Positions 35,583 to 45,255 are shown, counted from the first letter of the stretch. The stretch is DNA of 64,000 nucleotides from Oscillospiraceae bacterium (GCA_022846095.1 AP025583.1:124001-188000), one strand, 5' to 3'. Program-made: numbers and translations. The notes: generated from the sequence alone by a model not told the origin.

Positions 35583-36797
35583 TCAGGGGTCGCAGACGAT
35601 CTGGTCGAGCCCGGTGGGATAGTAGGTGATGCGCTCCACGCCGGTTTCGGTGACCGCCACCGTGTCCGACAGGCGGAAGCCGCCCAGCCCCTCCACGTAC
35701 AGGCCCGGCTCGATGGTGCACACCATGCCCGGCTGGAGGATGGTCATGTCGTTCTGGTCGAGGAAGGGACTCTCGTGCTTGGCAAAGCCGATGCAGTGCC
35801 CGGTGTGGTGCCGCCAGTAGGGCATGAGGCCGTTCTCCTCGTAGTACTGCAGCACCGCCCTGTCCACGTCGGCGCAGGGGAGACCGGGGCGGATGGCGCG
35901 CAGCGCGATGTCCTGGATGGCCAGCGCGTGGCGGTAGAAGCCCTCCTGTTCCCGGCTGGGCGCGCCCAGGAAGAGCACCCGCTCCAGCTCCGTGTTGCAG
36001 CCCAGCACGGGGGCGGTGGCGCCGGTGACCAGGGTGTCCCCCCGGCGGAAGATGCAGTTGGAGGTCACGGCGTGGGGGTAGTAGGAGTTGGGGCCCACCT
36101 GCCCCCGGTAGACCGCGTGGGCGTTGGTGCCGTGGTTGGGCCGGAAGTCCGGGCCCAGGGCCTTCAGCATGGCCTGGGTGGCCTCCTGGGAGGCCCGGTC
36201 GCTGACCTCGATCTCCCCCAGGCCCTCCCGGGTATATCCCTGGAGCAGCGCGTGGGCCAGGTTGGCCCAGCGCGCGCTCTCCCGCAGCAGGAGCAGGTCG
36301 AAGGGGCTTTTGATGCGCTTGAGCTCCTCCACCAGACGGGGAATTAGCTCCAGCCTCAGATCGCCACACACCTGGCTGAGCTTGGGGCCGCAGTAGCCGA
36401 AGTGGGCGCCGTACCCGTCGCTGTCCGCCGCCGCCGTGCCGCTGTCCATGCCCAGGGCGGCGAGCAGGTCGGCCAGGTAGCGCATGGGGTGGCGCAGGGA
36501 GGGGTACTCGGGGTACCACTCCAGCAGGTCGATACCCTTGCAGCAGTCCCGGGCGTGCTCCAGCTCCAGCCGGGGCACCAGCAGGGCGGCCCGGCCGTCG
36601 TCCCGCAGGATTAGGGCCATGGGGCGCTCGGTGGCGATCAGCGTGGTGCCGGTGAGGTAGGTCTGGGAGGCGGCGGAGAAAAAGACCGCGCCCTTACAGC
36701 CGGAGGCGGAGATCCGCTCCAGCACCCGCCGCCGCCGGGAGGTTACCTCGGACAGCGGGATGTCGGTGATGTGGCCCTGCGTAACCGTGTGTTCCAT
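35583..36797 (-). CDS. Creatinase-like M24 protein without the metal ligands
   Basis: Pita-bread fold protein of 404 residues, annotated by similarity as Xaa-Pro peptidase but lacking that metal site. Where metallo-M24 enzymes have D-x-G...GY-x-D-x-TRT, this has VTGATAPVLGCNTELERVLF, and the final Glu ligand region reads GFRLSDTV. LERVLF resembles the creatinase TALERTLF segment. His in HHTGHCIGF and Glu in CTIEPG remain. This points to the metal-free creatinase/ectoine-hydrolase-type branch, which splits C-N bonds of small amino-acid derivatives. Start ATG 36797, eight bases after the binding-protein stop. Confidence 0.82.
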   Translation of the reverse strand: MEHTVTQGHITDIPLSEVTSRRRRVLERISASGCKGAVFFSAASQTYLTGTTLIATERPMALILRDDGRAALLVPRLELEHARDCCKGIDLLEWYPEYPSLRHPMRYLADLLAALGMDSGTAAADSDGYGAHFGYCGPKLSQVCGDLRLELIPRLVEELKRIKSPFDLLLLRESARWANLAHALLQGYTREGLGEIEVSDRASQEATQAMLKALGPDFRPNHGTNAHAVYRGQVGPNSYYPHAVTSNCIFRRGDTLVTGATAPVLGCNTELERVLFLGAPSREQEGFYRHALAIQDIALRAIRPGLPCADVDRAVLQYYEENGLMPYWRHHTGHCIGFAKHESPFLDQNDMTILQPGMVCTIEPGLYVEGLGGFRLSDTVAVTETGVERITYYPTGLDQIVCDP

Positions 36798-36805
36798 CTC
36801 CGCGC

Positions 36806-38455
36806 TCAGGACTTGACGTTCCAGAGCCAGACGGGGAGGGAGCCCAGGTCGGCGTACTCGATGCCCAGGCTCTCGCCGTCGCCCAGGCGGGGGCTGTAGG
36901 CGTAGTTCTGGTAGGTGGCCACCATGAACAGGGAGGGGACCTCCTCCAGCCAGGTCTCCTGGAACTTCTTCATGACCGCCATCTCCTCGGCCTCGTCCTT
37001 GGCGGACATGAACTCCATGGCGATGTCGTCCCACAGGTCGGTGGGCCACTGCATGTAGGAGGTGCGCTTGTTGGTCAGGGAGGTGCGCATGTACATGGGG
37101 TTGAGGTTGGAGCCCTTGGTGACGGTGCCCATGGTGACGGTGTCGTCGTAGAAGCCGGCGAACATGGTGGCCGCCTCCATCTTCTGCACCTCCACGTTCA
37201 TGCCGATGGCGATCAGGTTCTGCTGCACCAGGCTGCAGATGTTCTCGCCCTCGCTGCTGCTGCCGGTGACCAGGGTGATGACCTGGCCGGGGTCGTAGGC
37301 ACCGTCGGCGATGGCCTCGTCCAGCAGGGCCTTGGCCGCCTCCGGGTCGTAGGTGTAGGTGATGGTGGGATCCAGGTACTTGCTGGCCAGGGTCACGGGG
37401 GTCTCGATGGGCGTGCCCTCCAGCATGGCGGCCAGGCTCTCGCGGTCGATGGCCATGTCCATGGCCCGGCGGATGCGGCTGTCGGTGATCACGTGGTTGT
37501 TGATGTAGATGCAGCGCTGGGAGGAGGCGTAGGGCATGTAGTAGCAGGACAGGCTGCCCGCGGCCTCCATGGCCTTGAAGTTGTCCTTGGTGGGGGCGGG
37601 GTAGATGAGGTCCAGATCGCCGGAGATCAGCGCGGCGGTGGAGCTGTCCGCGTTCATGACCTGGATGCGCAGCTTGTCGAACTTGGGCGCGCCCAGGTAG
37701 TAGTCCTCGTTGGCGGTGAGCACCAGCTCGCTGCCGGCGATGGTGCTCTCAAACTTCATGGGGCCGCTGCCGATGGGGTGGTTCCACAGATCCTGGCTCA
37801 GGTAGTCGGCGGGGGCCACGTCCCGCAGCAGGTGCTCGGGCAGGGGCATGTACGCCTGGAGGTACAGGGTGAAGGTCACGTCCTGGCTGATGGGCTCGTC
37901 GAAGGTGTACTTCACGGTGTAGTCGTCCAGCGCCTCCACGCCCAGGGGGGTGCCGTCGGCGGTGCCGCTGGTGTCGGTGCCGGTGAGGATGTAGTAGTGG
38001 CTTTTGGAGGTGACGCCGCAGTCGGGGTCGGTGATCATGTTCACGGCGAAGACGTAGTCGGCGGCGGTGACGGGCTCGCCGTCGTGCCACTTGGCGCCCT
38101 GGTTCAGATGGAACACGCAGGAGAGCTTGTCCTCGGAGATCTCCCAGCTCTCGGCGGCCCGGGGGCAGATCTTGCCGTCGGCGTCCACGTAGAACAGGCG
38201 GTCGTAGAGCAGGGTGAGCACCAGGATGCTGTAGTTGCCGCCTGTGGCCTGGTTGTAGGGCACCAGGTCGGTCCAGCCGGAGTTCATGCCCAGGTTGATG
38301 ACGACCTCCTTGCCGTCGCTTCCGCTTCCGCCGGACCCGTTGGCGGTGACGGCCCCGTTCCCGCCGTCCCCGCTTCCTCCGCATCCGGCCAGCAGGCCGG
38401 CCGCCATCACGGCGGTAAGCAGCAGGCAGAGCGCCCGTTTCATGGTACGTTTCAT
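36806..38455 (-). CDS. Oligopeptide-type ABC substrate-binding lipoprotein
   Basis: Family 5 extracellular solute-binding protein of 549 residues. Lipoprotein signal MKRTMKRALCLLLTAVMAAG then lipobox LAGC, followed by a Gly/Ser linker and the SBP_bac_5 fold (KWHDGEPVTAADYVFAVNMI is the family signature). The start ATG 38455 overlaps the upstream ATPase stop by four bases. It determines the substrate of the importer encoded just upstream; family members bind peptides, opines, nickel or glutathione. Confidence 0.93.
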   Translation of the reverse strand: MKRTMKRALCLLLTAVMAAGLLAGCGGSGDGGNGAVTANGSGGSGSDGKEVVINLGMNSGWTDLVPYNQATGGNYSILVLTLLYDRLFYVDADGKICPRAAESWEISEDKLSCVFHLNQGAKWHDGEPVTAADYVFAVNMITDPDCGVTSKSHYYILTGTDTSGTADGTPLGVEALDDYTVKYTFDEPISQDVTFTLYLQAYMPLPEHLLRDVAPADYLSQDLWNHPIGSGPMKFESTIAGSELVLTANEDYYLGAPKFDKLRIQVMNADSSTAALISGDLDLIYPAPTKDNFKAMEAAGSLSCYYMPYASSQRCIYINNHVITDSRIRRAMDMAIDRESLAAMLEGTPIETPVTLASKYLDPTITYTYDPEAAKALLDEAIADGAYDPGQVITLVTGSSSEGENICSLVQQNLIAIGMNVEVQKMEAATMFAGFYDDTVTMGTVTKGSNLNPMYMRTSLTNKRTSYMQWPTDLWDDIAMEFMSAKDEAEEMAVMKKFQETWLEEVPSLFMVATYQNYAYSPRLGDGESLGIEYADLGSLPVWLWNVKS

Positions 38456-39462
38456 GTCAAATCCTCCTCTTTTATGTCGGTATACGGTTCCGGCCGTTCC
38501 GGCCGGGCTGCGTAGGGACAGGCCACCAGGTGGGTGCCGCTCACCGGGAAGAGATCCCCGGAGATGGCGGAGCAGTCCTTCTTCGCAAGGGGGCAGCGGT
38601 TGCTGAACCGGCAGCCCGCGGGCGGGTGCAGGGGGCTGGGCACGTCGCCGGTGAGCAGGATGCGCTCCCGCTTTGCGCCCACGTCGGGGATGGGCACGGC
38701 GGAGAGCAGGGCCTTGGTGTAGGGGTGCAGGGGGGAGGAGAAGATGTCCTCCCGGGTGCCGAACTCCACCAGCCGGCCCAGGTACATGACGGCCACCTTG
38801 TCGCACAGGTAGCGAACCACGCTCATGTCGTGGGAGACGAAGAGATACGAGACGCCGGAGCGCTTCTGGGCGTCCTTCATCAGGTTGAGCACCTGGGCCC
38901 GCACCGACACGTCCAGGGCGGAGACCGGCTCGTCGCAGACGATGAAGGAGGGGTCCATCACCATGGTGCGGGCGATGACCACCCGCTGGCGCTGGCCGCC
39001 GGAGAGCTCGTGGGGCAGCTTGTGGAACTGGGACTCGTCCAGCCCCACAAAGCCCAGAATGGACTCCACCTTTTCGGTGCGCTCCTGCTTTGTGCCCAGG
39101 CTGAAGGCCTCCAGCGGGGCGTTGACCAGGGAGAAGATGGTCTGCCGGGGATCCAGGGAGGCGTAGGGGTCCTGGAAGATGAACTGCAGATCCCGGCGCA
39201 GGGGGCGCATCTGCCGGGTGTTGTAGTGGGAGATGTCCTGCCCCTTGTAGATCACGCTGCCGCCCGTGGGGGCGTGCAGGTTGATGACGGCCTTGCCGAA
39301 GGTGGACTTGCCGCAGCCCGACTCGCCCACCAGGCCCACCGTCTCGCCGGGGCAGATGTCCAGGTCGATGCCGTCCACGGCCTTGAGCACGGGGGCCTTC
39401 CGGCCGCCGCCCACCGGGAAGTGCTTTTTCAGGCCCCGGATTTTCAACAGCGGTTCTGCCAT
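38452..39462 (-). CDS. ABC importer ATPase (OppF/DppF type)
   Basis: 336 residues with Walker [10 protein letters not shown], signature LSGGQRQRVVIA, Walker B FIVCDEPVSALD and the C-terminal OppF cysteine-containing domain (CRFSNRCPLAKKDC) that in this family binds an iron-sulphur cluster. Pairs with the ATPase at 39462-40466, with which it shares one base. Confidence 0.93.
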   Translation of the reverse strand: MAEPLLKIRGLKKHFPVGGGRKAPVLKAVDGIDLDICPGETVGLVGESGCGKSTFGKAVINLHAPTGGSVIYKGQDISHYNTRQMRPLRRDLQFIFQDPYASLDPRQTIFSLVNAPLEAFSLGTKQERTEKVESILGFVGLDESQFHKLPHELSGGQRQRVVIARTMVMDPSFIVCDEPVSALDVSVRAQVLNLMKDAQKRSGVSYLFVSHDMSVVRYLCDKVAVMYLGRLVEFGTREDIFSSPLHPYTKALLSAVPIPDVGAKRERILLTGDVPSPLHPPAGCRFSNRCPLAKKDCSAISGDLFPVSGTHLVACPYAARPERPEPYTDIKEEDLT

Positions 39463-40466
39463 TACGTCCCCTCCTGTCCGTCCGCGGCGCAGGCGAAGCA
39501 GCGCACCAGATGGTTTGGCTCCACCTCCAGCAGCGGGGGCGTCTGCTTTTCGCAGGCGCCGCCGCAGCCGGGACAGGCGGTGCAGCGGTTGTGGAAGCGG
39601 CAGCCCTCGGGCATCCGGCTCAGCGGCGGCACGGTGCCGTCGATGCTGCTCAGGCGCTCCATGTCCCGGTCCGCCCGGGTCAGGGAGGCCAGCAGGCCCC
39701 TGGTGTAGGGGTGCATGGGGCGGTTGAAGATGGTCTGCACGCTTGCATACTCCACCACCTGGCCCGCGTACATCACCATCACCGTGTCCGCCATCTCGGC
39801 CACCACGCCCATGTCGTGGGTGATGAGAAGGATGGAGGTGTCCATCTCCTCCTGGAGCTGCTTCATCAGCTGCAGCACCTGGGCCTGGATGGTCACGTCC
39901 AGGGCGGTGGTGGGCTCGTCGGCGATCAGCAGCTCCGGCCGGGCCGAGAGGGCCATGGCGATCATCACCCGCTGCCGCATACCGCCGGAGAGCTGGTGTG
40001 GGTAGTCCCGCATCCGCTCGGCAGGGGAGGGGATGTCCACCTTCTCCAGCATTGCGATGGACTTCTGCCAGGCCTCCTTCTTGCTCATGCGCCTGTTCTT
40101 GGCCCGGTACATCTCCACCATTTGGTCCCCGATGCGGTACACGGGGTTCAGGGAGGTCATGGGCTCCTGAAAGATCATGGAGATCTTGTCCCCGCGGACC
40201 TGGCGCATCTCCCGGTTGGTCAGCTTGGTCAGATCCTGGCCGTGAAAGAGGATACTGCCGTTGGAGATGGTGCTGGTCTGCTTGGGCAGCAGGCGCAGGA
40301 TGGTGTTGGCGGTGACGCTCTTGCCGCAGCCGGACTCGCCCACGATGCCCAGAATCTCCTTCTTATGGATCTGGAACGAGACGTCCTGGATGGCGGTCAG
40401 CATGTCGCGCTTGCTGACGCGGAACTTGACCTGTAGATCCCGGACGTCCAAAATCACCTCAGACAT
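39462..40466 (-). CDS. ABC importer ATPase (OppD/DppD type)
   Basis: 334 residues: Walker [10 protein letters not shown], signature [15 protein letters not shown], Walker [13 protein letters not shown] and C-terminal [13 protein letters not shown] motif. Together with the OppF-type subunit it forms the heterodimeric motor of the importer; 18 bases separate it from the permease gene upstream. Confidence 0.93.
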   Translation of the reverse strand: MSEVILDVRDLQVKFRVSKRDMLTAIQDVSFQIHKKEILGIVGESGCGKSVTANTILRLLPKQTSTISNGSILFHGQDLTKLTNREMRQVRGDKISMIFQEPMTSLNPVYRIGDQMVEMYRAKNRRMSKKEAWQKSIAMLEKVDIPSPAERMRDYPHQLSGGMRQRVMIAMALSARPELLIADEPTTALDVTIQAQVLQLMKQLQEEMDTSILLITHDMGVVAEMADTVMVMYAGQVVEYASVQTIFNRPMHPYTRGLLASLTRADRDMERLSSIDGTVPPLSRMPEGCRFHNRCTACPGCGGACEKQTPPLLEVEPNHLVRCFACAADGQEGT

Positions 40467-40484
40467 GGAACAAAACCTCCTTTC

Positions 40485-41333
40485 CTACAGTCTCTTCATC
40501 TTGGGATCCAGCGCGTCGCGCACGCCCTCGCCCACGAAGTTCAGGCACACGATGGTCAGCATCAGGCACAGCCCGGCGGGGATCCACTGCCACCAGCGGC
40601 TGGTGAGCACGGTGAGGTTGTTGGCGGCCTGGATGATGTTGCCCCAGGAGGCCTGGGGCGGCTGCACGCCGGCACCCAGGAAGCTCAGCGCGGACTCGGT
40701 GAGCATGGCGTTGGAGATGCGGAAGGCCAGGGAGACCCAGAGGGGCGCGATGGAGTTGGGCAGCACCGTCTTGAAGATGATCTTGGCGTCACTGCTGCCG
40801 ATGGCGCGCTCCGCCTCCACGAATTCACGGCTGCGCACCGAGAGCACGTTGCCGTAGATCAGCTTGGCCACGGCGGGCCAGTGCAGCACCCCGATGGTTA
40901 CGATCAGCAGCTGCACGCTGGAGCCGAACACGGCCACGATGACCAGGTTGAGCACGATGGAGGGGAAGGAGAGGAAGATGTCGGCGGTGCGCATAATCAG
41001 CGTCTCGGCCTTGCCCCGGTAGTAGCCGGCCACCAGGCCCAGGGGCAGGCCCACCGCCACGCTGACCAGGGTGGCGCCCAGGCCGATGAGCATGGACACT
41101 CGGCCGCCCGAGAGCAGGCGGGCGAGCAGGTCGCGGCCCACGTCGTCGGTGCCCAGCAGGTGGACGGCCCCGGGGGGGCTGCCGAAGGCGGCCGTGTCGG
41201 AGGTGATGGGGTCCAGGCCCAGTACGCCGGGCGCGATAACGACCACCAGGATCTCCAGCGCGAGGATGAAAAAGGCCACGACCGCCAGCTTGTGCTTGGC
41301 GAAATTATGAATGAAGCTGTCTTTTTTGGACAT
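40485..41333 (-). CDS. ABC importer permease (OppC/DppC type)
   Basis: 282 residues with six membrane helices, the N-terminal FAKHKLAVVAFFILAL helix typical of OppC, and the EAA loop EFVEAERAIGSSDAKIIFKT. Follows the OppB-type gene by 16 bases. Confidence 0.93.
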   Translation of the reverse strand: MSKKDSFIHNFAKHKLAVVAFFILALEILVVVIAPGVLGLDPITSDTAAFGSPPGAVHLLGTDDVGRDLLARLLSGGRVSMLIGLGATLVSVAVGLPLGLVAGYYRGKAETLIMRTADIFLSFPSIVLNLVIVAVFGSSVQLLIVTIGVLHWPAVAKLIYGNVLSVRSREFVEAERAIGSSDAKIIFKTVLPNSIAPLWVSLAFRISNAMLTESALSFLGAGVQPPQASWGNIIQAANNLTVLTSRWWQWIPAGLCLMLTIVCLNFVGEGVRDALDPKMKRL

Positions 41334-41349
41334 ATCCCGTACCTCTTTC

Positions 41350-42300
41350 TTAGTCGAACCGGATTCTGGGGTCCAGATACGCGTAGAGCAGATCCACGAT
41401 CAGGTTGGCGATCAGCACCGCCGCGGCGATGAGCACGGTGATGGCCATGATGACGTTGTAGTCCCGCTGGTTGATGGAGAGCACCAGCAGGCTGCCCATG
41501 CCGGGCCAGCCGAAGATCTGTTCCGTGACGGTGGAGCCGCCTACCAGATAGGGAATGTTCAAACCGATGCAGGAGACGATGGGGATGAGGGCGTTGCGCA
41601 GGATATGCTTGACCACCACGGCGCCCTCGCTCAGGCCCTTGGCCCGGGCGGTCTTGACGTATTCCTCGTTCATCACGTCCAGCATGCTGCCCCGGGTCTG
41701 CTTGATGTAGGTGCCCATCATGCGGATGACCGTCACCCCCACCGGCAGCACCAGGTGCGCCGCCAGATCGCCCAGTCCGCCGCCCCCGCTGGAGTACATG
41801 CCCATGGCGGGCAGCAGGTGCAGCAGGACTGAGAAGAAGTAAAGCGCCACCAGGGCCACGAAGAAGTTGGGTGTGGACGCGCCCAGGAAGGCCAGGAAGG
41901 AGGAGACGGTGTCCCAGCCGGAGTACGGCTTCAGCGAGGCCATGATGCCCAGCGGCACCGCGATCAGCAGCGAGACCACCAGGGCGGTGAGGGTCAGAAT
42001 CAGGGTGGGGGCGATGCGCTCCCGCACCAGGCTCCACACCGGCTGGTTCGTGCGGGTGGACGTGCCGAAGTCCCCGTGCAGCATGTCCCCCAGCCAGCCG
42101 GCGTAGCGCACCACGACGGGCTTGTCCAGCCCGTACTGGACCCGCAGCGCCTGCTCGGCCTCGGGCGTCAGGTCGCCCGCCGCCTTGACGAGGTCCACGG
42201 GGCTGCCCGGCGCCGCGTTGGACAGCAGGAACACCGCCACCGTGATGACAATAAACGTCGGGATCGCCTGAAAGAGCCGTTTCAGTATGTACTTAAACAT
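41350..42300 (-). CDS. ABC importer permease (OppB/DppB type)
   Basis: 316 residues; N-terminal ILKRLFQAIPTFIVITVAVF and the long periplasmic-type loop typical of DppB, then the EAA loop EYVKTARAKGLSEGAVVVKH. First gene of the transporter block, 25 bases after the M20 hydrolase gene. Confidence 0.93.
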   Translation of the reverse strand: MFKYILKRLFQAIPTFIVITVAVFLLSNAAPGSPVDLVKAAGDLTPEAEQALRVQYGLDKPVVVRYAGWLGDMLHGDFGTSTRTNQPVWSLVRERIAPTLILTLTALVVSLLIAVPLGIMASLKPYSGWDTVSSFLAFLGASTPNFFVALVALYFFSVLLHLLPAMGMYSSGGGGLGDLAAHLVLPVGVTVIRMMGTYIKQTRGSMLDVMNEEYVKTARAKGLSEGAVVVKHILRNALIPIVSCIGLNIPYLVGGSTVTEQIFGWPGMGSLLVLSINQRDYNVIMAITVLIAAAVLIANLIVDLLYAYLDPRIRFD

Positions 42301-42325
42301 GTGTTACCTCCACGCGGCCTTCGCG

Positions 42326-43768
42326 TCAGATTGCTTCGGGGGGCACGGCGTCCTTCGGCAGGGGGCAGTCGTACACGCCGCCGTTTTTCCCGAGGAACTC
42401 CTCCCGCGCGGCGGCCAGAATGTCCCCGCGCTCCATCACCCGGACGGCGGCGAGGGCCATGACCTTGCCCGCGACCAGCATCCCCTTGCGCCCGATGGGG
42501 GACTTGCCCTGGGCCGTCATCTGCCAGGTGTGGAGCTGGGTGCCCAGGGCGTTGGTGGCCACGTTCAGCTTGGCGGTGGGGACCACGAAGCCCACGTCCC
42601 CCACGTCGGTGGCGCCGAAGACGTTGGTGACCTTGTCGGGGGTGTACTCGCCCACGATGGTGTCCAGGGGGCGGGCGAGCTTCTCCTCCACCGCCTGCGC
42701 GCCGTAGCGCGCCTGGATCATGGCCCGGCCCGCCGCCTTCTCGCTCTCGCTGAGGGAGTCGGCAAACTCCTTCGCCAGGGCGAAGTCCTCCTCATCCCAG
42801 GCCGGGGCGCCGATCTCGTGCAGGGCCTCGTCCAGCACTGACGCCAGCACGACGTTCTGGGTGAACTCGGAGTAGGCGCCCCCCGTCCGGGAGGTGACCG
42901 TGGTGCCGCTCATCATGGCGGCCCCCTCCGCGATCCGGTCGATCCGGGCGAAGGCCTCCACCACCTGGCTGATATAGGGCGCACGCACGATGTACTTCAC
43001 CGCCGCGTGGTCCTGCACGATGTTGGGCGCGGGGCCGCCGGCGTCCAGGTAGGCGTAGTGCATACGCACATCGCCGGAGACGTGCTCGCGCAGGTAGTTG
43101 GCCCCCACGTTCATCAGCTCGCAGGAGTCCAGCGCGCTGCGCCCCAGCTGCGGGGCCGCCCCGGCGTGGGCGGACACCCCCTTGAACTCGTACACCTTGG
43201 ACAGGGTCGCGGCCATGTGGTTGGCGCGCATCTGGTTGATGGAGCCGGGGTGCCAGGTGTAGACGAAGTCCACGCCCTCAAACTCCCCGTCCCGGGCCAT
43301 AAAGGTTTTGCCGCCGCCGCCCTCCTCCGCGGGCGTGCCGAAGTAGACCACCGTGCCGGGCCTGCCGGTCTGCTCCAGGTAGTCCTTGAGGGCCACCGCC
43401 GCCGCCAGCGCCCCGGCGCCCAGCAGGTTGTGGCCGCAGCCGTGGCCGTAGGCCCCCGCCTCCACAGGGCGCTTGCAGGTGCAGCCCGCCTGCTGGCTCA
43501 GCCCGGGCAGCGCGTCAAACTCGCCCAGAAAGCCCGCCACCGGGTGGCCGCTGCCCCACACGCCCTTGAACGCGGTGGGGATGCGGGCCAGGCCCCGGGT
43601 GACGGTAAAGCCGTAGCCCTCCAGGGCCTTACAGAGCAGATCCGCGGACCGGAACTCCTGGAAGCCGCCCTCGGCGCAGTCCCAGATGGCGTCGCTGACG
43701 CCGATAAACTCCTGCTCCCGCTGGTCGATTGCGCGCGACACGAGGTCCGCGGCGTGTTCCACTGACAT
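42326..43768 (-). CDS. M20 amidohydrolase (AbgB-like), paralog 1
   Basis: Zinc-dependent amidohydrolase of 480 residues related to p-aminobenzoyl-glutamate hydrolase subunit B. Motifs: FLGEFDALPGLSQQAG, GHGCGHNLLGAGALAAA (metal His), GTPAEEGGGGKTFMARDGEF (catalytic and metal Glu), FVYTWHPGS, and the lid-domain GVSAHAG. Such enzymes cleave N-acyl or N-aroyl amino acids and amidated amino acids. It directly precedes the importer genes, so it probably acts on the imported compound. Its paralog lies 14 bases upstream. Confidence 0.9.
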   Translation of the reverse strand: MSVEHAADLVSRAIDQREQEFIGVSDAIWDCAEGGFQEFRSADLLCKALEGYGFTVTRGLARIPTAFKGVWGSGHPVAGFLGEFDALPGLSQQAGCTCKRPVEAGAYGHGCGHNLLGAGALAAAVALKDYLEQTGRPGTVVYFGTPAEEGGGGKTFMARDGEFEGVDFVYTWHPGSINQMRANHMAATLSKVYEFKGVSAHAGAAPQLGRSALDSCELMNVGANYLREHVSGDVRMHYAYLDAGGPAPNIVQDHAAVKYIVRAPYISQVVEAFARIDRIAEGAAMMSGTTVTSRTGGAYSEFTQNVVLASVLDEALHEIGAPAWDEEDFALAKEFADSLSESEKAAGRAMIQARYGAQAVEEKLARPLDTIVGEYTPDKVTNVFGATDVGDVGFVVPTAKLNVATNALGTQLHTWQMTAQGKSPIGRKGMLVAGKVMALAAVRVMERGDILAAAREEFLGKNGGVYDCPLPKDAVPPEAI

Positions 43769-43782
43769 GAGAAGTCCTCCTT

Positions 43783-45174
43783 CTAATTTGTCCCTCCGAT
43801 TTTTTTGAGCCGCTCCGCCTGGGCGCCGTCCAAAAGCTCCGGCTGCCGGTAGACGCGGATGGCGGCGACGCTGAGGATTTCAGCCGCGCAGGCGATGCCC
43901 TTTTTCCCGATGGACGAGGCGATCATGCCCGTCATAAACCAGGAGTGGGCGGGCGTGCCCAGCGCCGCGCAGGCCACCCGCATGGAGGCGGTGGGCGTCG
44001 CGTAGCCCACGTCCCCCACGTCCGAGGACGCCCCGCTGCGCTTGCACACCTCCGGGTTGAAGGGCTCCACCAGGGGGTCCAGGGGGCGATACAGCACGGC
44101 TTCGGCGGACTCCCCGGGGTACTTCCTGCCGATCATCTCCCGCACGGTCTGCCGCTGCTGGGGGCCGTACTGCGCGAGGAAGGCCCTGGCGAGGGCGTAG
44201 TCCGCCTCGTCCCATTTTGGGGCCCCCACGCCGCGCGCGGCATCGCTGAGGATATTGGCGGCCACGTGGTTCTGGAAGCGGTCCGCGTACCCGCTTTTCA
44301 TCACGATGCGCGACGCGGTATCCGTCATCAGCCCCGCGCCCTGGGCGCAGGCCACCACCCGCTGGAGCACCTCGCGCACCTCCCGGGCGCGGGGGGCGCG
44401 CACCGTGTAGGCCAGGGTGGTGCGCCCCCGCTGCCGCACGGGGACGGGGGCGTCCGCGTCCACATGGGCGTAGGAGATGCGCACGTCGGGGGAGACGTGC
44501 TCCCGCAGATAGTTGACGGCTACGTTCATCAGCTCGCAGGCGTCCACGGTGGCGTCCGCCGGGGCCTCCCCCTCCGGGGTAAAGACCACCTGGAAGGACT
44601 GCATTGCCGCCAGCTCGCTGTTGGGCACCCCCGTCTCGCTGCCGGGGTGCCAGGAGAAGACGCAGTCCACGTCGTCGAACTCCCCGTCCCGGGCCATCAG
44701 GGGCTTGACGCCGTCCACCTCCTCGTCGCAGCAGCCGTAGTACCGCACGGTCCCGGCCAGCCGGTGCTCCTCCAGATAGCGGCGGACCATGATCGCCGCG
44801 GCCAGGGAGCCGCTGCCCAGCGCGCAGTGCCCGCACCCGTGGCCGAAGCCCCCCTCCGTGACCGGGGCGGGCGCCGGCACCCCGGCCTGCTGGCTCAGCC
44901 CGGGCAGCGCGTCGAACTCCCCCAGAAAACCGACCACCGGACGGCCCGCGCCGTAGGAGGCGATAAACGCCGTGGGGCGGCCGCTGACGTTTTCCCGGAC
45001 GGAGAAGCCGTTCTCCCGCAGCACGCGCGCCAGCAGTCCGGCCGAACGGTGCTCCGCGCCGGAGGGCTCCGCGAAGCGCCAGAGGGATTCGTTTACGCCG
45101 TAGATCAGCGGGGAGATCCGGGCGAAGCAGTCCTCCGCCCACGCGGGCAGGGCGTCGGGACGTTCCAATGCCAT
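43783..45174 (-). CDS. M20 amidohydrolase (AbgB-like), paralog 2
   Basis: 463 residues with the same motif set as paralog 1 (FLGEFDALPGLSQQAG, GHGCGHCALGSGSLAAA, YYGCCDEEVDGVKPLMARDG, CVFSWHPGS), but the acidic motif is CCDEE instead of PAEEGG and the lid HAG motif is replaced by a PEGEAPAD stretch, so substrate range or activity should differ. First gene of the 16-gene cluster; ATG 45174 follows GAGGTGAT by six bases. Confidence 0.9.
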   Translation of the reverse strand: MALERPDALPAWAEDCFARISPLIYGVNESLWRFAEPSGAEHRSAGLLARVLRENGFSVRENVSGRPTAFIASYGAGRPVVGFLGEFDALPGLSQQAGVPAPAPVTEGGFGHGCGHCALGSGSLAAAIMVRRYLEEHRLAGTVRYYGCCDEEVDGVKPLMARDGEFDDVDCVFSWHPGSETGVPNSELAAMQSFQVVFTPEGEAPADATVDACELMNVAVNYLREHVSPDVRISYAHVDADAPVPVRQRGRTTLAYTVRAPRAREVREVLQRVVACAQGAGLMTDTASRIVMKSGYADRFQNHVAANILSDAARGVGAPKWDEADYALARAFLAQYGPQQRQTVREMIGRKYPGESAEAVLYRPLDPLVEPFNPEVCKRSGASSDVGDVGYATPTASMRVACAALGTPAHSWFMTGMIASSIGKKGIACAAEILSVAAIRVYRQPELLDGAQAERLKKIGGTN

Positions 45175-45255
45175 CCTTACATCACCTCAATCCATGCACT
45201 CAGGCGCAGCCTGCCGGTGCATTTGCACTACGCCGATTGTAATCATCTAAGCTAT

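Noticed and set aside
35583-36797. Canonical Xaa-Pro aminopeptidase
   Set aside because: Several of the five metal ligands are not conserved; creatinase-like features are seen instead.
36806-38806. Extended 666-codon frame for the solute-binding protein
   Set aside because: The first 117 codons are out-of-frame translation of the upstream ATPase; the lipoprotein signal at ATG 38455 fixes the start.
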